Source of the DNA: Candidatus Paraprochloron terpiosi LD05
Lineage (GTDB): Bacteria > Cyanobacteriota > Cyanobacteriia > Cyanobacteriales > Prochloraceae
Length of the DNA stretch: 64,000 bases
Assembly (NCBI GenBank): GCA_018141785.1
Contig: CP073341.1
Location: 124,001 to 188,000 of the forward strand
Direction of reading: 5' to 3'
Translations under genes and position numbers: made by a program
Shown: positions 37,906 to 47,756 of the stretch, in pieces
Position numbering within the stretch: position 1 is the stretch's first letter
Layout: the number at the start of each line of letters is the position of its first letter
Notes under the pieces: generated by a model
What the model was told of the DNA's origin: nothing
Databases searched by the model: none
Seen by the model: only the letters and a program-made list of their open reading frames with translations

Positions 37906-39189
37906 TTATAAAGTTACTAATCTCTGAGAGCTGGTTGCTTTACCTCGAACGAGCCAATCTTCCTGGGAAGCACAAAGAGAACGACCACGTTCTTCTCCTA
38001 AGCAGTCTAAAGCTAACAAACAAGCGTACTTCAATTTCCAAACTTTACTGTTAAGAGCAACTAAAAGGTGACCAATTGCCCTTTTATCCCCCAGATAGCC
38101 CAGGGAGATGGCAGCGGCGATGCGGGACTTGACAAATTTGTCCGGTAGGTTGAGTAGAGTATCCACAAACAGCTCGTAAGCGGGAGCATATTTGAGCCAA
38201 CCAAACAACTTGATAATGTGGTAGTGAGCGCCGTAATCTTCTTGCGCCCTTTCGTGGAAGGATTGCTCCAGCACCGAGCCAGCGTCTGGATAGCAATCCA
38301 GCATTGCTTTACATGCTAAGTAACAATAGCCAAAGTCGGTGTTGTAGAGGTCGTCTATGACTCGATTGAGGCTTGGAGACTGGGGATATTCATAAGCGGT
38401 GTTAAGTTGGTGGGGGTGATCCCAAATTGCTAGGTCGAAACTTTGTTCAATCTCAGAGAAATTGAGGCTGCCATCGGAGATACCGGAATCTGCTAAAAAT
38501 CGCATCCCCCGCAGGCGCAAAGATTGGGAAACGGGAGCAGCGGCAATAGGGGGAATTGCCTGATAGTATTTCAGCTCCATCAAGTCTTGAATTGCTCCCC
38601 GACGAGCGTGGATGTTTCTATCTTGCAATAATGCCACCACTCGGTTGATTTGAGTGAAATCCCCTGATAATTTGCAAACTGCGGCGATGGCAGCAGAAGC
38701 TATAGCTGAATCTTCCGAGTTGGTGAATTTAGCAATCCGAGTTAATGCAGGTTTATAGTTTTGTTTAGCCAGGGTTTGGATGATAACTCGATAGATTTGT
38801 TCTTCTTTATCTAACAATCGGGCAATTTCTTCCAGGAGGGTTTCATCTTCAGTTCCAATTTCTCCAATGGCCCAAACTGTATTTTCCACCATGTAGCGAT
38901 CTCTATCTGCTAAAAAAGGTCGGATCACCTCCATAGCACGGTCAACTTTCAACCGTCCTAAAGATTCAATGGCTTTGCGCTGTGCCTGACGATTTTCCGG
39001 TGCTGGATGGGGATCTTGCAGCACTTTAATCATCGCATTAATGGAGCGCTCTGTGGGGAAGTTAACTAAATGAGCTGCTGCTAGGTAACGGTGATATTTT
39101 TCTTTCAGTTGTTCTACTGGTGTTTCTATCAGTTCAATGGCTTTTTCTTCTGTTAAACCAGGGAATAAATTTAAAAATGGACTGTTCAT
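37906..39189 (-). CDS. cpeY: CpeY phycoerythrobilin lyase
   Basis: The 427-residue protein contains HEAT-like repeats throughout (KAIESLGRLKVDRAMEVI, NTVWAIGEIGTEDE, AAAISLGYLGDKRA), as in the E/F clan lyases CpcE/CpeY. It should attach phycoerythrobilin to Cys82 of CpeA. The N-terminus (FPGLTEEKAIELIETP) is typical for the family. The next gene is cpeZ, with a 21-base gap. Confidence 0.92.
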   Translation of the reverse strand: MNSPFLNLFPGLTEEKAIELIETPVEQLKEKYHRYLAAAHLVNFPTERSINAMIKVLQDPHPAPENRQAQRKAIESLGRLKVDRAMEVIRPFLADRDRYMVENTVWAIGEIGTEDETLLEEIARLLDKEEQIYRVIIQTLAKQNYKPALTRIAKFTNSEDSAIASAAIAAVCKLSGDFTQINRVVALLQDRNIHARRGAIQDLMELKYYQAIPPIAAAPVSQSLRLRGMRFLADSGISDGSLNFSEIEQSFDLAIWDHPHQLNTAYEYPQSPSLNRVIDDLYNTDFGYCYLACKAMLDCYPDAGSVLEQSFHERAQEDYGAHYHIIKLFGWLKYAPAYELFVDTLLNLPDKFVKSRIAAAISLGYLGDKRAIGHLLVALNSKVWKLKYACLLALDCLGEERGRSLCASQEDWLVRGKATSSQRLVTL

Positions 39190-39205
39190 AGAATTTTTCC
39201 CTATC

Positions 39206-39694
39206 TTAGGTTGGTTTTTTTAGCAAATTGACGATATCCGGGTAATTTCGGCTTTCCGCCATCATCAAAGCCGTCCAACCCTGCTTATCTTGGGTATTCA
39301 CCTCTACTCCATGGTCCAGTAAAACTTGCACTGTGTCAGGGTGACCGTGGGCTGCTGCCATCATCAAAGCTGTCCAACCCTGCTTATCTTGGGCATTAAT
39401 ATTTATTTTATGCTGTAATAATACTTGTATTGTATCGGTATGACCAAATGATGCTGCTGCCTGTAGAGCGGTACCACCATAGTTGTCCGAACCATTTACC
39501 TCAGCTCCCTGCTCTAGCAACACTTGGACAGCAGCAGTGTTCCCTTCCCGTGCTGCCCACATTAATGCTGTCCTGCCAAAGGTTTCGTCTGTAACATCAA
39601 TGTCCACAGCAGTAGTAAGCAAGGCTTTGAGGGTATCAATGTCCCCCCCCTTGGCTGCTTCTATTAATTCATAACTATTTTTTGTATTCTTCAT
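39206..39694 (-). CDS. ankyrin-repeat protein in the phycoerythrin cluster
   Basis: This 162-residue protein consists of about four ankyrin repeats, for example GRTALMWAAREGNTAAVQVL and GWTALMMAAAHGHPDTVQVL. Two consecutive repeats share almost identical text (DKQGWTALMMA), suggesting recent repeat duplication. There is no signal peptide. It lies 16 bases upstream of cpeY, in the same direction. It may be a protein-binding scaffold, perhaps in phycoerythrin assembly; that is only a guess from position. Confidence 0.85.
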   Translation of the reverse strand: MKNTKNSYELIEAAKGGDIDTLKALLTTAVDIDVTDETFGRTALMWAAREGNTAAVQVLLEQGAEVNGSDNYGGTALQAAASFGHTDTIQVLLQHKININAQDKQGWTALMMAAAHGHPDTVQVLLDHGVEVNTQDKQGWTALMMAESRNYPDIVNLLKKPT

Positions 39695-39715
39695 ATTATG
39701 ACAATCTTGGGGACA

Positions 39716-40015
39716 CTATTCCGTAGCTCCAGCATCCCTGAGCATTTGCTCCATATCCTTTAATTTAAGTTTGATTGCATACTTAAGGGGTGTATAGTCC
39801 CAATCGTTTTTGGCATTCACGTCAGCCCCTTTCTCTAGCAAAATCTTCACAATCTCTGTATAGTCGCGAGATACTGAACGCATCAGGGGGGTTGCGTTTT
39901 CTTTGTCCTTCACATTCACATCAGCCCCTTGTGCTACGAGAGATTTGACCGCATCAGTGTCCCCTTCCTTGGTAGCTAGCAAAAGTTGTTCGTTCAGATC
40001 GTTAGTAGAAGTCAT
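39716..40015 (-). CDS. ankyrin-repeat protein in the phycoerythrin cluster
   Basis: The 99 residues hold about two to three ankyrin repeats (ATPLMRSVSRDYTEIVKILL, EKGADVNAKNDWDYTPLKYA), with no other domain. It ends 22 bases before the other ankyrin gene, so the two are probably one operon and may come from a duplication followed by divergence. It is preceded by a long inverted repeat and then cpeA2. Confidence 0.85.
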   Translation of the reverse strand: MTSTNDLNEQLLLATKEGDTDAVKSLVAQGADVNVKDKENATPLMRSVSRDYTEIVKILLEKGADVNAKNDWDYTPLKYAIKLKLKDMEQMLRDAGATE

Positions 40016-40051
40016 GGTTTGCTAAAAAAACATTATTCTAACCAATTATAA

Positions 40052-40142
40052 GTAGGTTGGGTTGAGCCACAGTAGATCCAGGGTGCCAAGCCTACAGCGT
40101 AACGCACTGGCTGTTGGGTTTCGTTGCCTCAACCCAACCTAC
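40052..40142. repeat. 15-bp-arm inverted repeat after cpeA2
   Basis: The arms gtaggttgggttgag and ctcaacccaacctac are perfect complements over 15 bases, with a loop of about 61 bases. The hairpin starts 13 bases after the cpeA2 stop and ends ahead of the ankyrin gene. It could attenuate transcription or protect the abundant cpe mRNA from 3' decay. The arm sequence is shared with copies at 37142 and 13170. Confidence 0.85.
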
Positions 40143-40155
40143 ATACAATTTTCAA

Positions 40156-40665
<510 letters not shown>

Positions 40666-40727
40666 CTATTTTGGTTGAATGCAAAAAAAAACGTGACTAT
40701 TGATTGAAATTTCCCTTAGGGGGGAGA

Positions 40728-41283
<556 letters not shown>

Positions 41284-41355
41284 CTAATGAACTCTTGTTT
41301 GCTTCTTATTTGGTTTCGGCGCTACGCGCTCATGCACTCTCACCCTTAGTGGGGC

Positions 41356-41856
<501 letters not shown>

Positions 41857-41944
41857 TCAGAGGGGGTTTTTTTGACAATTAGCTTCGTTTGCTGCGCCAG
41901 ATTGCTTTGAGTATGGGGGGTATTACTGGGAGTGAGTTATTGGT

Positions 41945-42112
41945 ATGGAGCGGGGACGACGGGAAGGACTGGTATCAGCAATTGAGTTGGGTTTAGAACT
42001 GTTACCAGAAATTTCCCCGATTCGCGATTTAGAGGTATTGTCAGCAATTAAGGAAGGAATCAAAAAAGTCTCTACAATAGAGGAATTGCGTTCCTATTAT
42101 CAGAGACTTTGA
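41945..42112 (+). pseudogene. C-terminal tail of an Rpn-type nuclease-like protein
   Basis: The 55-codon frame starts MERGRREGLVSAIELGLELL and ends EGIKKVSTIEELRSYYQRL. This is the normal C-terminal end of Rpn/DUF4351-like cyanobacterial proteins such as the complete gene at 22491. The nuclease part is absent. It lies just upstream of the cpe row, on the other strand, so an insertion or deletion has occurred next to the cpe promoter region. Confidence 0.7.
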
Positions 42113-42164
42113 CTTTCTCCATGCCCCTTGTGTTGAGGATGGAGTGTTCAGAGGGAGTTATAAT

Positions 42165-42845
42165 TTACCCTGCTGGCGTCCCCCCTTTTTTGTTCCGAAA
42201 ATAGGCCAAACCTCCTACTGCTACCAGAAAAGCCATCCCTGGTAAATTACTAAACTCGAAGGGTACTTCTTGAAAAGCTATTTCCCCTAAGCCTACAGAA
42301 TTTGCATTACCATGATTGCTGATAATATTTAGGTGAAGATATCGAGTTTCAGTCTCCTCGAAGGTATATGTCTGAACTGGGAAATTAAGTAAAGTGAATA
42401 GAAGCATATTTGCCGTTGATGCTATTAATGATTGTGTTCCTCCGTCACTAAAATCATTATTAGTATCGGCGAATAACTCAAACTCATTTACACCTCTATT
42501 CCCTCCACCATTCCAAAGGGCTAGTCCTGAGATAAAGGCGTTCCGACCTAGGTCGAAAGTTAAGGTTCCTGTTGTATTACCGGAACTACTAAACCAAAAG
42601 TCACGATTCTCTTTGTTATGCTCAATTGATATTAGGTCCGCCAAATTATTCTGACTACTAAATGGTGTTATAATTCCTGAACCGTTCCTTAAATTATTTA
42701 ATGATTGATCATTACCTAAATTAGAGGTTACCAAATCTGGCTGTATAATTCTACTAACAGCATGAGCGGGGGAGGGAGTGAAAAGTGCAAATACATACAA
42801 AAGTTTGTTTCTACACTTTAGTTTGTTACGCATTATAGTAATCAT
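42165..42845 (-). CDS. secreted surface protein with PFEFS C-terminal signal
   Basis: The 226-residue protein has a signal peptide (hydrophobic LLYVFALFTPSPAHA), a beta-rich middle with GNTTGTLTFDLGRNAF and LHLNIISNHG, and a C-terminus of PFEFSNLPGMAFLVAVGG, then AYFRNKKGG. That layout (short motif, hydrophobic helix, basic end) is an exosortase-type sorting signal. It is the intact paralogue of the frameshifted gene at 953-1709. Function unknown; probably cell surface or matrix. Confidence 0.8.
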   Translation of the reverse strand: MITIMRNKLKCRNKLLYVFALFTPSPAHAVSRIIQPDLVTSNLGNDQSLNNLRNGSGIITPFSSQNNLADLISIEHNKENRDFWFSSSGNTTGTLTFDLGRNAFISGLALWNGGGNRGVNEFELFADTNNDFSDGGTQSLIASTANMLLFTLLNFPVQTYTFEETETRYLHLNIISNHGNANSVGLGEIAFQEVPFEFSNLPGMAFLVAVGGLAYFRNKKGGTPAG

Positions 42846-43079
42846 ACTGGTAAATTAGATTCATTAAACCCTTGTTAAGGCTTGTGGTGTTAGCAAAAAT
42901 CATTCGTTTTGCCAAGAAGAGCACTTGAGTTGCTTCTTTTCCCTGTTCGTTTGATGGCAAGAGAATCAATTTTATAGTCTAAAATAGCAATATCTTCGTA
43001 GTTTGTTAAAGTAAATCACAAATGTTTTAACTGATGACTTCCGGATCGCCAGCTTGACGACGAAGGGGATAGCCTCCTA

Positions 43080-43475
43080 GTGCAGTGCTGTCTTCCTCGT
43101 CTTTAAGACATTCACGAGGAAGACACGGGAGCGGGGAAGCCCTGCGTCTTTAGACCAGGGAGGAACCGCAACACAAGCGGTTTTAACCGCCGTCAAATCC
43201 CCCGGCTGGGGGTGGGGGAAATTGTTGTATCCCCCAAACTTCCAAATAAGAGAGTAAAGTTGGCCTCGCCAAAGTTATCAGTCGGTACTGTCCAAGCCGC
43301 ACTGCCTTGCCCCTCGTAGAGCTGTTTAACGACTCGGTTCTAGAGCCTAGAACTGGCACGCATTCCAGGGTAGGAACTTTAACGCTTACCGATAACGTAA
43401 TCCAAAAAGGACTTAGGCTGGTCAGCTACCTAAAAAGAGAGGGCATGAAGCCCCGCCTCTTTAGAGCGGGGTGCT
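43080..43475 (+). mobile_element. structured remnant like an IS200/IS605 (TnpB-type) element, no transposase
   Basis: No coding frame is present but several hairpins are: tcttcctcgt/acgaggaaga (10 bp, 43091-43123), ccctg/caggg with loop cgtctttagac (43140-43160), gttctag/ctagaac (43337-43353) and ccccgc/gcgggg with loop ctctttaga (43451-43471). The last, GAAGCCCCGCCTCTTTAGAG then CGGGG, strongly resembles the right end of cyanobacterial TnpB elements, where the guide RNA scaffold ends. It seems an internally deleted or non-autonomous element. Boundaries are approximate. Confidence 0.55.
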
Positions 43476-43643
43476 GACAGAGAAGAGAAGTGGCAGCAAG
43501 AATTCGGTTTTTCCCCAGCCACCAAGCAGCATAATAGCGCACTGAAGCTCAGTACTGTTCTTCAAAGCAGTGATGGCAGCGTCTACAGAGTTAATCGGTT
43601 CAGGAGAAGTAGAAGTAGTCATATGTTCGTGGTGGGGTCTCAA
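43475..43643 (-). pseudogene. gene fragment cut by the IS-like remnant
   Basis: A minus-strand frame begins at 43643 (or a Met seven residues later), MTTSTSPEPINSVDAAITAL, and runs GGWGKTEF before entering the IS200/IS605-like sequence, where it stops at 43461. It lies 15 bases downstream of the AlbA_2 gene. I do not recognise the protein. The 3' part of the gene was not found with confidence on the other side of the remnant. Confidence 0.45.
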
Positions 43644-43657
43644 TCGCCCTAATATTG

Positions 43658-45535
43658 CTATACTACCAGAGTTTTGTATGCTTGCCGGGGGTGATTTGGC
43701 TGTTGGGGATATTTGAGCTGTAGCAAACCCTCCGACAGCATTGGATTTACATAGTGATTGCGAATACTGTCTGGTTCCCGTCCTAGCAATTGAGCTAATG
43801 TTCGCAGTGATAGATAATCTTCCGAGCAGAGTTTTCGGACAACCTTCTGGACGAGCTTCTTATTAGCGCGACGTTTCTGACGAACTGGTGCAGCTATCTG
43901 TCTTAAATGTTCGTAATGTTCGGAGCTAGTGTTGTAATGTTCGGAGCTAGTGTTGTAATGTTCGGAGCTAGTGTTGTAATGTTCGGAGCTAGTGTTGTAA
44001 TGTTCGGAGCTAGTGTTGTAATGTTCGGAGCTAGTGTTGTAATGTTCGGAGTTAATATGATTTGCTAGAATGTAGTGAGTTCCAGAACTACGACCATGTT
44101 TTTCTAAATAACCATTCTTGACAAGACCCTTGAGACATTTGCCTATTTCTGTCGCATGTTGTGATGTATGGTTTTGTATTTGAGTATTACTAATTTTTTC
44201 ATATTTCTGTGCTAATACTAAGATTGTCCTTTCTAACGGAGTTAGCTGTGAATATTGATTACCAACAACTTCTTTTAACTCAGTCTCAACATTCTTGGGA
44301 ATCATGCTCACCATTTCCAGAGTGACTGTTGTTAATTCCAGCTCTGTATCTTCCTTCACCAATGGGTCTCGCCATTCTTGTTCTTTCCAAGCACGAAGAA
44401 TCTTTTGAAACCCAGAGCCAGCTTTTTCTCCTAAACCAAGCATTTGAAACATTTTTTGTAAATTAGGATTGCGAGGATCGCTGACTCCACCTTCATAAAG
44501 ACTTTCAATTGAGATTCTCAGACGCCCAGGATTAGAAAATACAAAATGATTGAGATGTTTAATAATTTTTAGAGGGCGTGAAGAGATATAGTCGGCATGA
44601 ATTAGTGTATTGACTAAAGCTTCCCGTAAAGCCTCATGGACGTGAGTTTCTTCTTTACGCACAGCTTCATAATCCAGTTGAAATGGAACCTCTAAGTCTT
44701 TCACTAAACGATTATATACTAGATAGTAAAAATTAAAAAGATTGGGTTCCCATTTTCCATCCAGAGTAATTCTATGAGTCCAACGTTGTTCTGGATCTTC
44801 AGATAGTTGCTCTTGGTAATCCAGATGATAATGAGGAAAAGCGTCTAAAATGCTGCGATCGCGACCAAACATTAGTAACCCAGCTCTTGTTAATCCTTCT
44901 TTTCCCGTAGTGCGATTTCTTCCCCATCCTCCCAACTTAAGTAGTAAATCCCGATCTCCTAAATCTAACCAAGGATGATCCGGATCTCGGGAACGAAATC
45001 GTTGGCGAAATAATTTGAGAGTTTCTGGATCTAAGTCTTCAAGATTAAATCCTGCTAAAATTTCCCTATCTTGCGGTTCATCACTAGCATCCCGCAACAT
45101 TTGTTTCACTTCATCTTCACTGCAACGATAGTCCCCCTCAAATTTACGCTTATAAGTCCCCATCATAGGATTATTTTTAATGTAAACAGGACGCTGAGTG
45201 CGTGAAGCTCTAGGAACTTTAATAATAATGAGCTTCTTTTTTTCAATCTCCTGGATTTTAACATCTTCCTCAGAACAGATTGATGTATTCAGCTTTTGGC
45301 TATTATTGTGCAAATTCCAAAAATCCTTTAATTGTTGCTCGGGGTTATGGACTCCAGAAATTGCAATTTTGCCATTTTTCTCACTAACACCAAGAAAAAT
45401 ATAACCCCCATCTGTATTCGCAAACGCTGATAAAGTTTGCCACATATCTTTTGGTAAACCCCCAGCAGCAGACTTAAATTCAAGATTTTAATTTTCGCCA
45501 GTATCTAAATACTGGCGTAATTTGTCTAAATCCAC
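43658..45535 (-). pseudogene. AlbA_2 (Schlafen-like) DNA-binding/ATPase-type protein with early stop codon
   Basis: The gene appears to start at GTG 45535 (VDLDKLRQYLDTGEN), then meets TAA at 45488-45490, and continues in the same frame as NLEFKSAAGGLPKDMWQTL. LEFK and ANTDGGYIFLGVSE are AlbA_2 hallmarks, so the stop interrupts the domain; CAA to TAA is a one-base change. A restart at ATG 45445 would give 595 residues lacking the first strand. The later EALREALVNTLIHADY and GSGFQKILR fit the usual ATPase-like region, followed by winged-helix sequence. Near the C-terminus are seven SEHYNTS-type repeats. Confidence 0.8.
43921..44046 (-). repeat. six perfect 21-bp tandem repeats in coding sequence
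   Basis: The unit cggagctagtgttgtaatgt (plus t) is repeated six times with no mismatch, followed by a degraded partial copy. Read on the minus strand it encodes the heptapeptide EHYNTSS. Because 21 is a multiple of 3, copy-number change keeps the frame. Perfect identity means recent expansion. Confidence 0.95.
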
Positions 45536-45587
45536 TGACCAATATTACACTAAATATTCTAGATATTATAGGTCATATTGAGAAAAA

Positions 45588-45660
45588 TGGAGAATAGGGG
45601 AGTCGAACCCCTCACCTCTGCGGTGCGATCGCAGCGCTCTACCAACTGAGCTAATTCCCC
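45588..45660 (-). tRNA. tRNA-Ala (anticodon CGC)
   Basis: On the minus strand it folds well: acceptor GGGGAAT / ATTCTCC, D arm GCTCAGTTGGTAGAGC, anticodon arm CTGCG-ATCGCAC-CGCAG (anticodon CGC, reads GCG) and T arm GAGGGGTTCGACTCCCCT. CCA is not encoded. The anticodon lies inside a HIP1 octamer (GCGATCGC, 45625-45632). Confidence 0.92.
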
Positions 45661-45705
45661 TTATTGGCTATAATATATGATAACACCTCTTATCTTCAAC
45701 TGCAA

Positions 45706-46407
45706 TTAAATCTGAGCAAAAACCTGCTCTACCCTCTCTAGTTCTAGATCAGATAAGTAGTCTACACTCCAATCAGCTCGGCGTTGTATCATGTGGAAGG
45801 GATAAGTATTGGCTACTCCTACTACTTGCATTCCCGCTCGTTTTGCTGCCTCAATGCCCGGATAACTATCTTCAATAGCTAAACAATCTCCGGGACGGAT
45901 TTGCAGATAGGTATTTTGTCGATAAAGTCGTTCTACTGCCAGTAAATATCCCTGGGGTTCCGGTTTGCTCTCTTGTACCTCATCTCCGGCGACGATAGTA
46001 TTGAAATAGGGAGTTATCTCGGCTCGATCCAAAACTAATTCTACCTCCGAACGCAATGCTCCCGTCACCACCCCCATTAACAAACCCTGCTGGAGGATTT
46101 TCTCTAAGAAAGGTTCCACTCCGGGATAAATGGGTAAAGTTTCCAATTCTGCTAACCGTTCTCTATAAGCCCTATTTTTCGCCTCAATCAACTGATTCAG
46201 GTAATTTTTCTGGACAAATCGACCGTGCAGGGCGAAAATATCCCGGAAACAAAAGCGATCGCTCTTTCCCAAACAGGTTTCCCGATACTCCCCCTCGTCG
46301 GTACGAATATTTTCTTCCAGCAGGATCTCCGTCACCAATTGTTGGTGAATTGATTCGTCGTTGATAATGATACCGTTGAAGTCAAAGAGAATTGCTTTTA
46401 AAGTCAT
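45706..46407 (-). CDS. HAD-family hydrolase (beta-phosphoglucomutase-like)
   Basis: The 233 residues carry the HAD motifs: I is FDFNGIIINDE, II is VVTGALRSE, III is the Lys in ESKPEPQGY, and IV is AIEDSYPGIEAAKRAG. The second Asp of motif I (DxD) is Asn, as in some cyanobacterial relatives; that would weaken the acid/base step of a phosphatase. The helical cap is present. Substrate unknown. It is divergent from arsM across about 130 bases. Confidence 0.9.
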   Translation of the reverse strand: MTLKAILFDFNGIIINDESIHQQLVTEILLEENIRTDEGEYRETCLGKSDRFCFRDIFALHGRFVQKNYLNQLIEAKNRAYRERLAELETLPIYPGVEPFLEKILQQGLLMGVVTGALRSEVELVLDRAEITPYFNTIVAGDEVQESKPEPQGYLLAVERLYRQNTYLQIRPGDCLAIEDSYPGIEAAKRAGMQVVGVANTYPFHMIQRRADWSVDYLSDLELERVEQVFAQI

Positions 46408-46538
46408 TGATCATTAAAGGGAACGGCGAACTGGAAGGAACAAGATTTTTCATCCTATATTCATTATAGGGTTAGAGAGAATTAGAATATAATGGAGCAC
46501 CATTCACTTTAAGGAAATCGAACAAGAGGAACGAGTCT

Positions 46539-47714
46539 GTGACTAAGATTGAACTTGAAACTCCTATGGGTTATGATATTGAAAGTGCAGTCAAAGAGCG
46601 ATATGAAGCAGGAGCAAGACAGCAACAACCCAGTTTGTGTTGCCCCACTTCCTACGACACGAGTTATTTGGACATCTTGCCTCAAGAGATTATTGAGAAA
46701 GATTACGGTTGCGGCGATCCCACTCGTTATGTAGCCCCAGGGGAGACGGTGGTGGACTTGGGATCCGGCGGGGGCAAAAATTGCTATATTCTCGCTCAGA
46801 AAGTAGGGGCAGCAGGGAAAATCATCGGTGTGGACTTCAATGATGAAATGCTGGCACTGGCTCGCAAGTATCAACCAGAAATTGGCAACCGACTGGGCTA
46901 CACTAATACTAGCTTCCTCAAGGGTAAAATTCAAGACCTGAAGTTGGATATAGAGCGCGCGATGGCTTGGTTACGGCATAATCCTATCACCAACCTGGAA
47001 AAATTGGCAGCCTTTGAAACAGAATGTCATCGTCTGCGTCAGGAACAACCCTTAATTGCCGATAATAGCGTAGACGTGGTTATTTCCAACTGCGTCCTTA
47101 ACCTAGTCCGTCCCCAAGACAAACAACAACTGTTTCAAGAAATATATCGGGTTCTCAAACGGGGTGGGCGGACTGTCATATCGGATATAGTGTGCGATGA
47201 AGATCCCACACCCACAATTCTCAACGATCCAGAACTTTGGAGTGGTTGCATTGGGGGGGCATTTCGGGAAGATTCTTTCCTGAAAATGTTCGAGAAGGCG
47301 GGATTTTACGGCATTGAAATCCTCACTCGCCAATCCGAACCTTGGCAAGTAATTGACGGGATTGAATTTCGTTCTCTCACTGTGAGGGCTTTTAAAGGAA
47401 AGGATGGTCCTTGCTTAGAACGACAACAAGCCATTATCTACAAAGGACCATGGCGTAAAGTAGAAGATGATGATGGTCACACTCTCTGTCGTGGGGAACG
47501 GATGGCGGTTTGCGATAAAACCTACCAGATTTTAACTAATCCCCAGGGTCCCTACAGTAAAGATATCATTCCTGTTCCTCCTTATCAAGAGATTCCTATG
47601 GCAGAGGCAGGTAATTTTAACTGTAAAAATAAGACCATTCGCGATCCACGGGCCACGAAAGGATACCATTACAAGGTAACTAATATTAATAATGGTGCCT
47701 CTGCTTGTTGTTAA
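46539..47714 (+). CDS. arsM: arsenite S-adenosylmethionine methyltransferase-type protein
   Basis: Starts with GTG. The 391-residue protein has SAM motif VVDLGSGGGKNCYIL, VIGVDFNDEML-like GVDFNDEML, VISNCVLNLV, and the Cys pairs typical for arsenic methyltransferases (SLCCPTSYD at the N-terminus, SNCVLNL, and ASACC at the end). A domain after the methyltransferase (about residues 270-391) matches the arsenosugar version. The next gene, arsS, supports this. It methylates trivalent arsenic in the cytoplasm. Confidence 0.9.
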   Translation: MTKIELETPMGYDIESAVKERYEAGARQQQPSLCCPTSYDTSYLDILPQEIIEKDYGCGDPTRYVAPGETVVDLGSGGGKNCYILAQKVGAAGKIIGVDFNDEMLALARKYQPEIGNRLGYTNTSFLKGKIQDLKLDIERAMAWLRHNPITNLEKLAAFETECHRLRQEQPLIADNSVDVVISNCVLNLVRPQDKQQLFQEIYRVLKRGGRTVISDIVCDEDPTPTILNDPELWSGCIGGAFREDSFLKMFEKAGFYGIEILTRQSEPWQVIDGIEFRSLTVRAFKGKDGPCLERQQAIIYKGPWRKVEDDDGHTLCRGERMAVCDKTYQILTNPQGPYSKDIIPVPPYQEIPMAEAGNFNCKNKTIRDPRATKGYHYKVTNINNGASACC

Positions 47715-47725
47715 TTTAAAGGAAA

Positions 47726-47740
47726 GTGGGCAATGCCCAC
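47726..47740. repeat. GTGGGCAATGCCCAC palindrome
   Basis: A 15-base palindrome with one central base sits just before arsS. The same motif (TGGGCAATGCCCA) is at 58303-58315, and part of it near 50207. The in-frame ATG inside it (47733) is probably not the start of arsS. Confidence 0.8.
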
Positions 47741-47756
47741 CCTACAGGAGAAAAAC

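Noticed and set aside
42890..43010. Minus-strand frame with YEDIAILDYKIDSLAIKRTG ending in a stop
   Set aside because: It looks protein-like and could be the 3' part of the gene cut by the IS-like remnant, but there is no start and I cannot link it to any family or to the 43643 fragment.
43921..44046. Possible CRISPR array
   Set aside because: The repeats are contiguous with no spacers and lie in frame inside a coding region.
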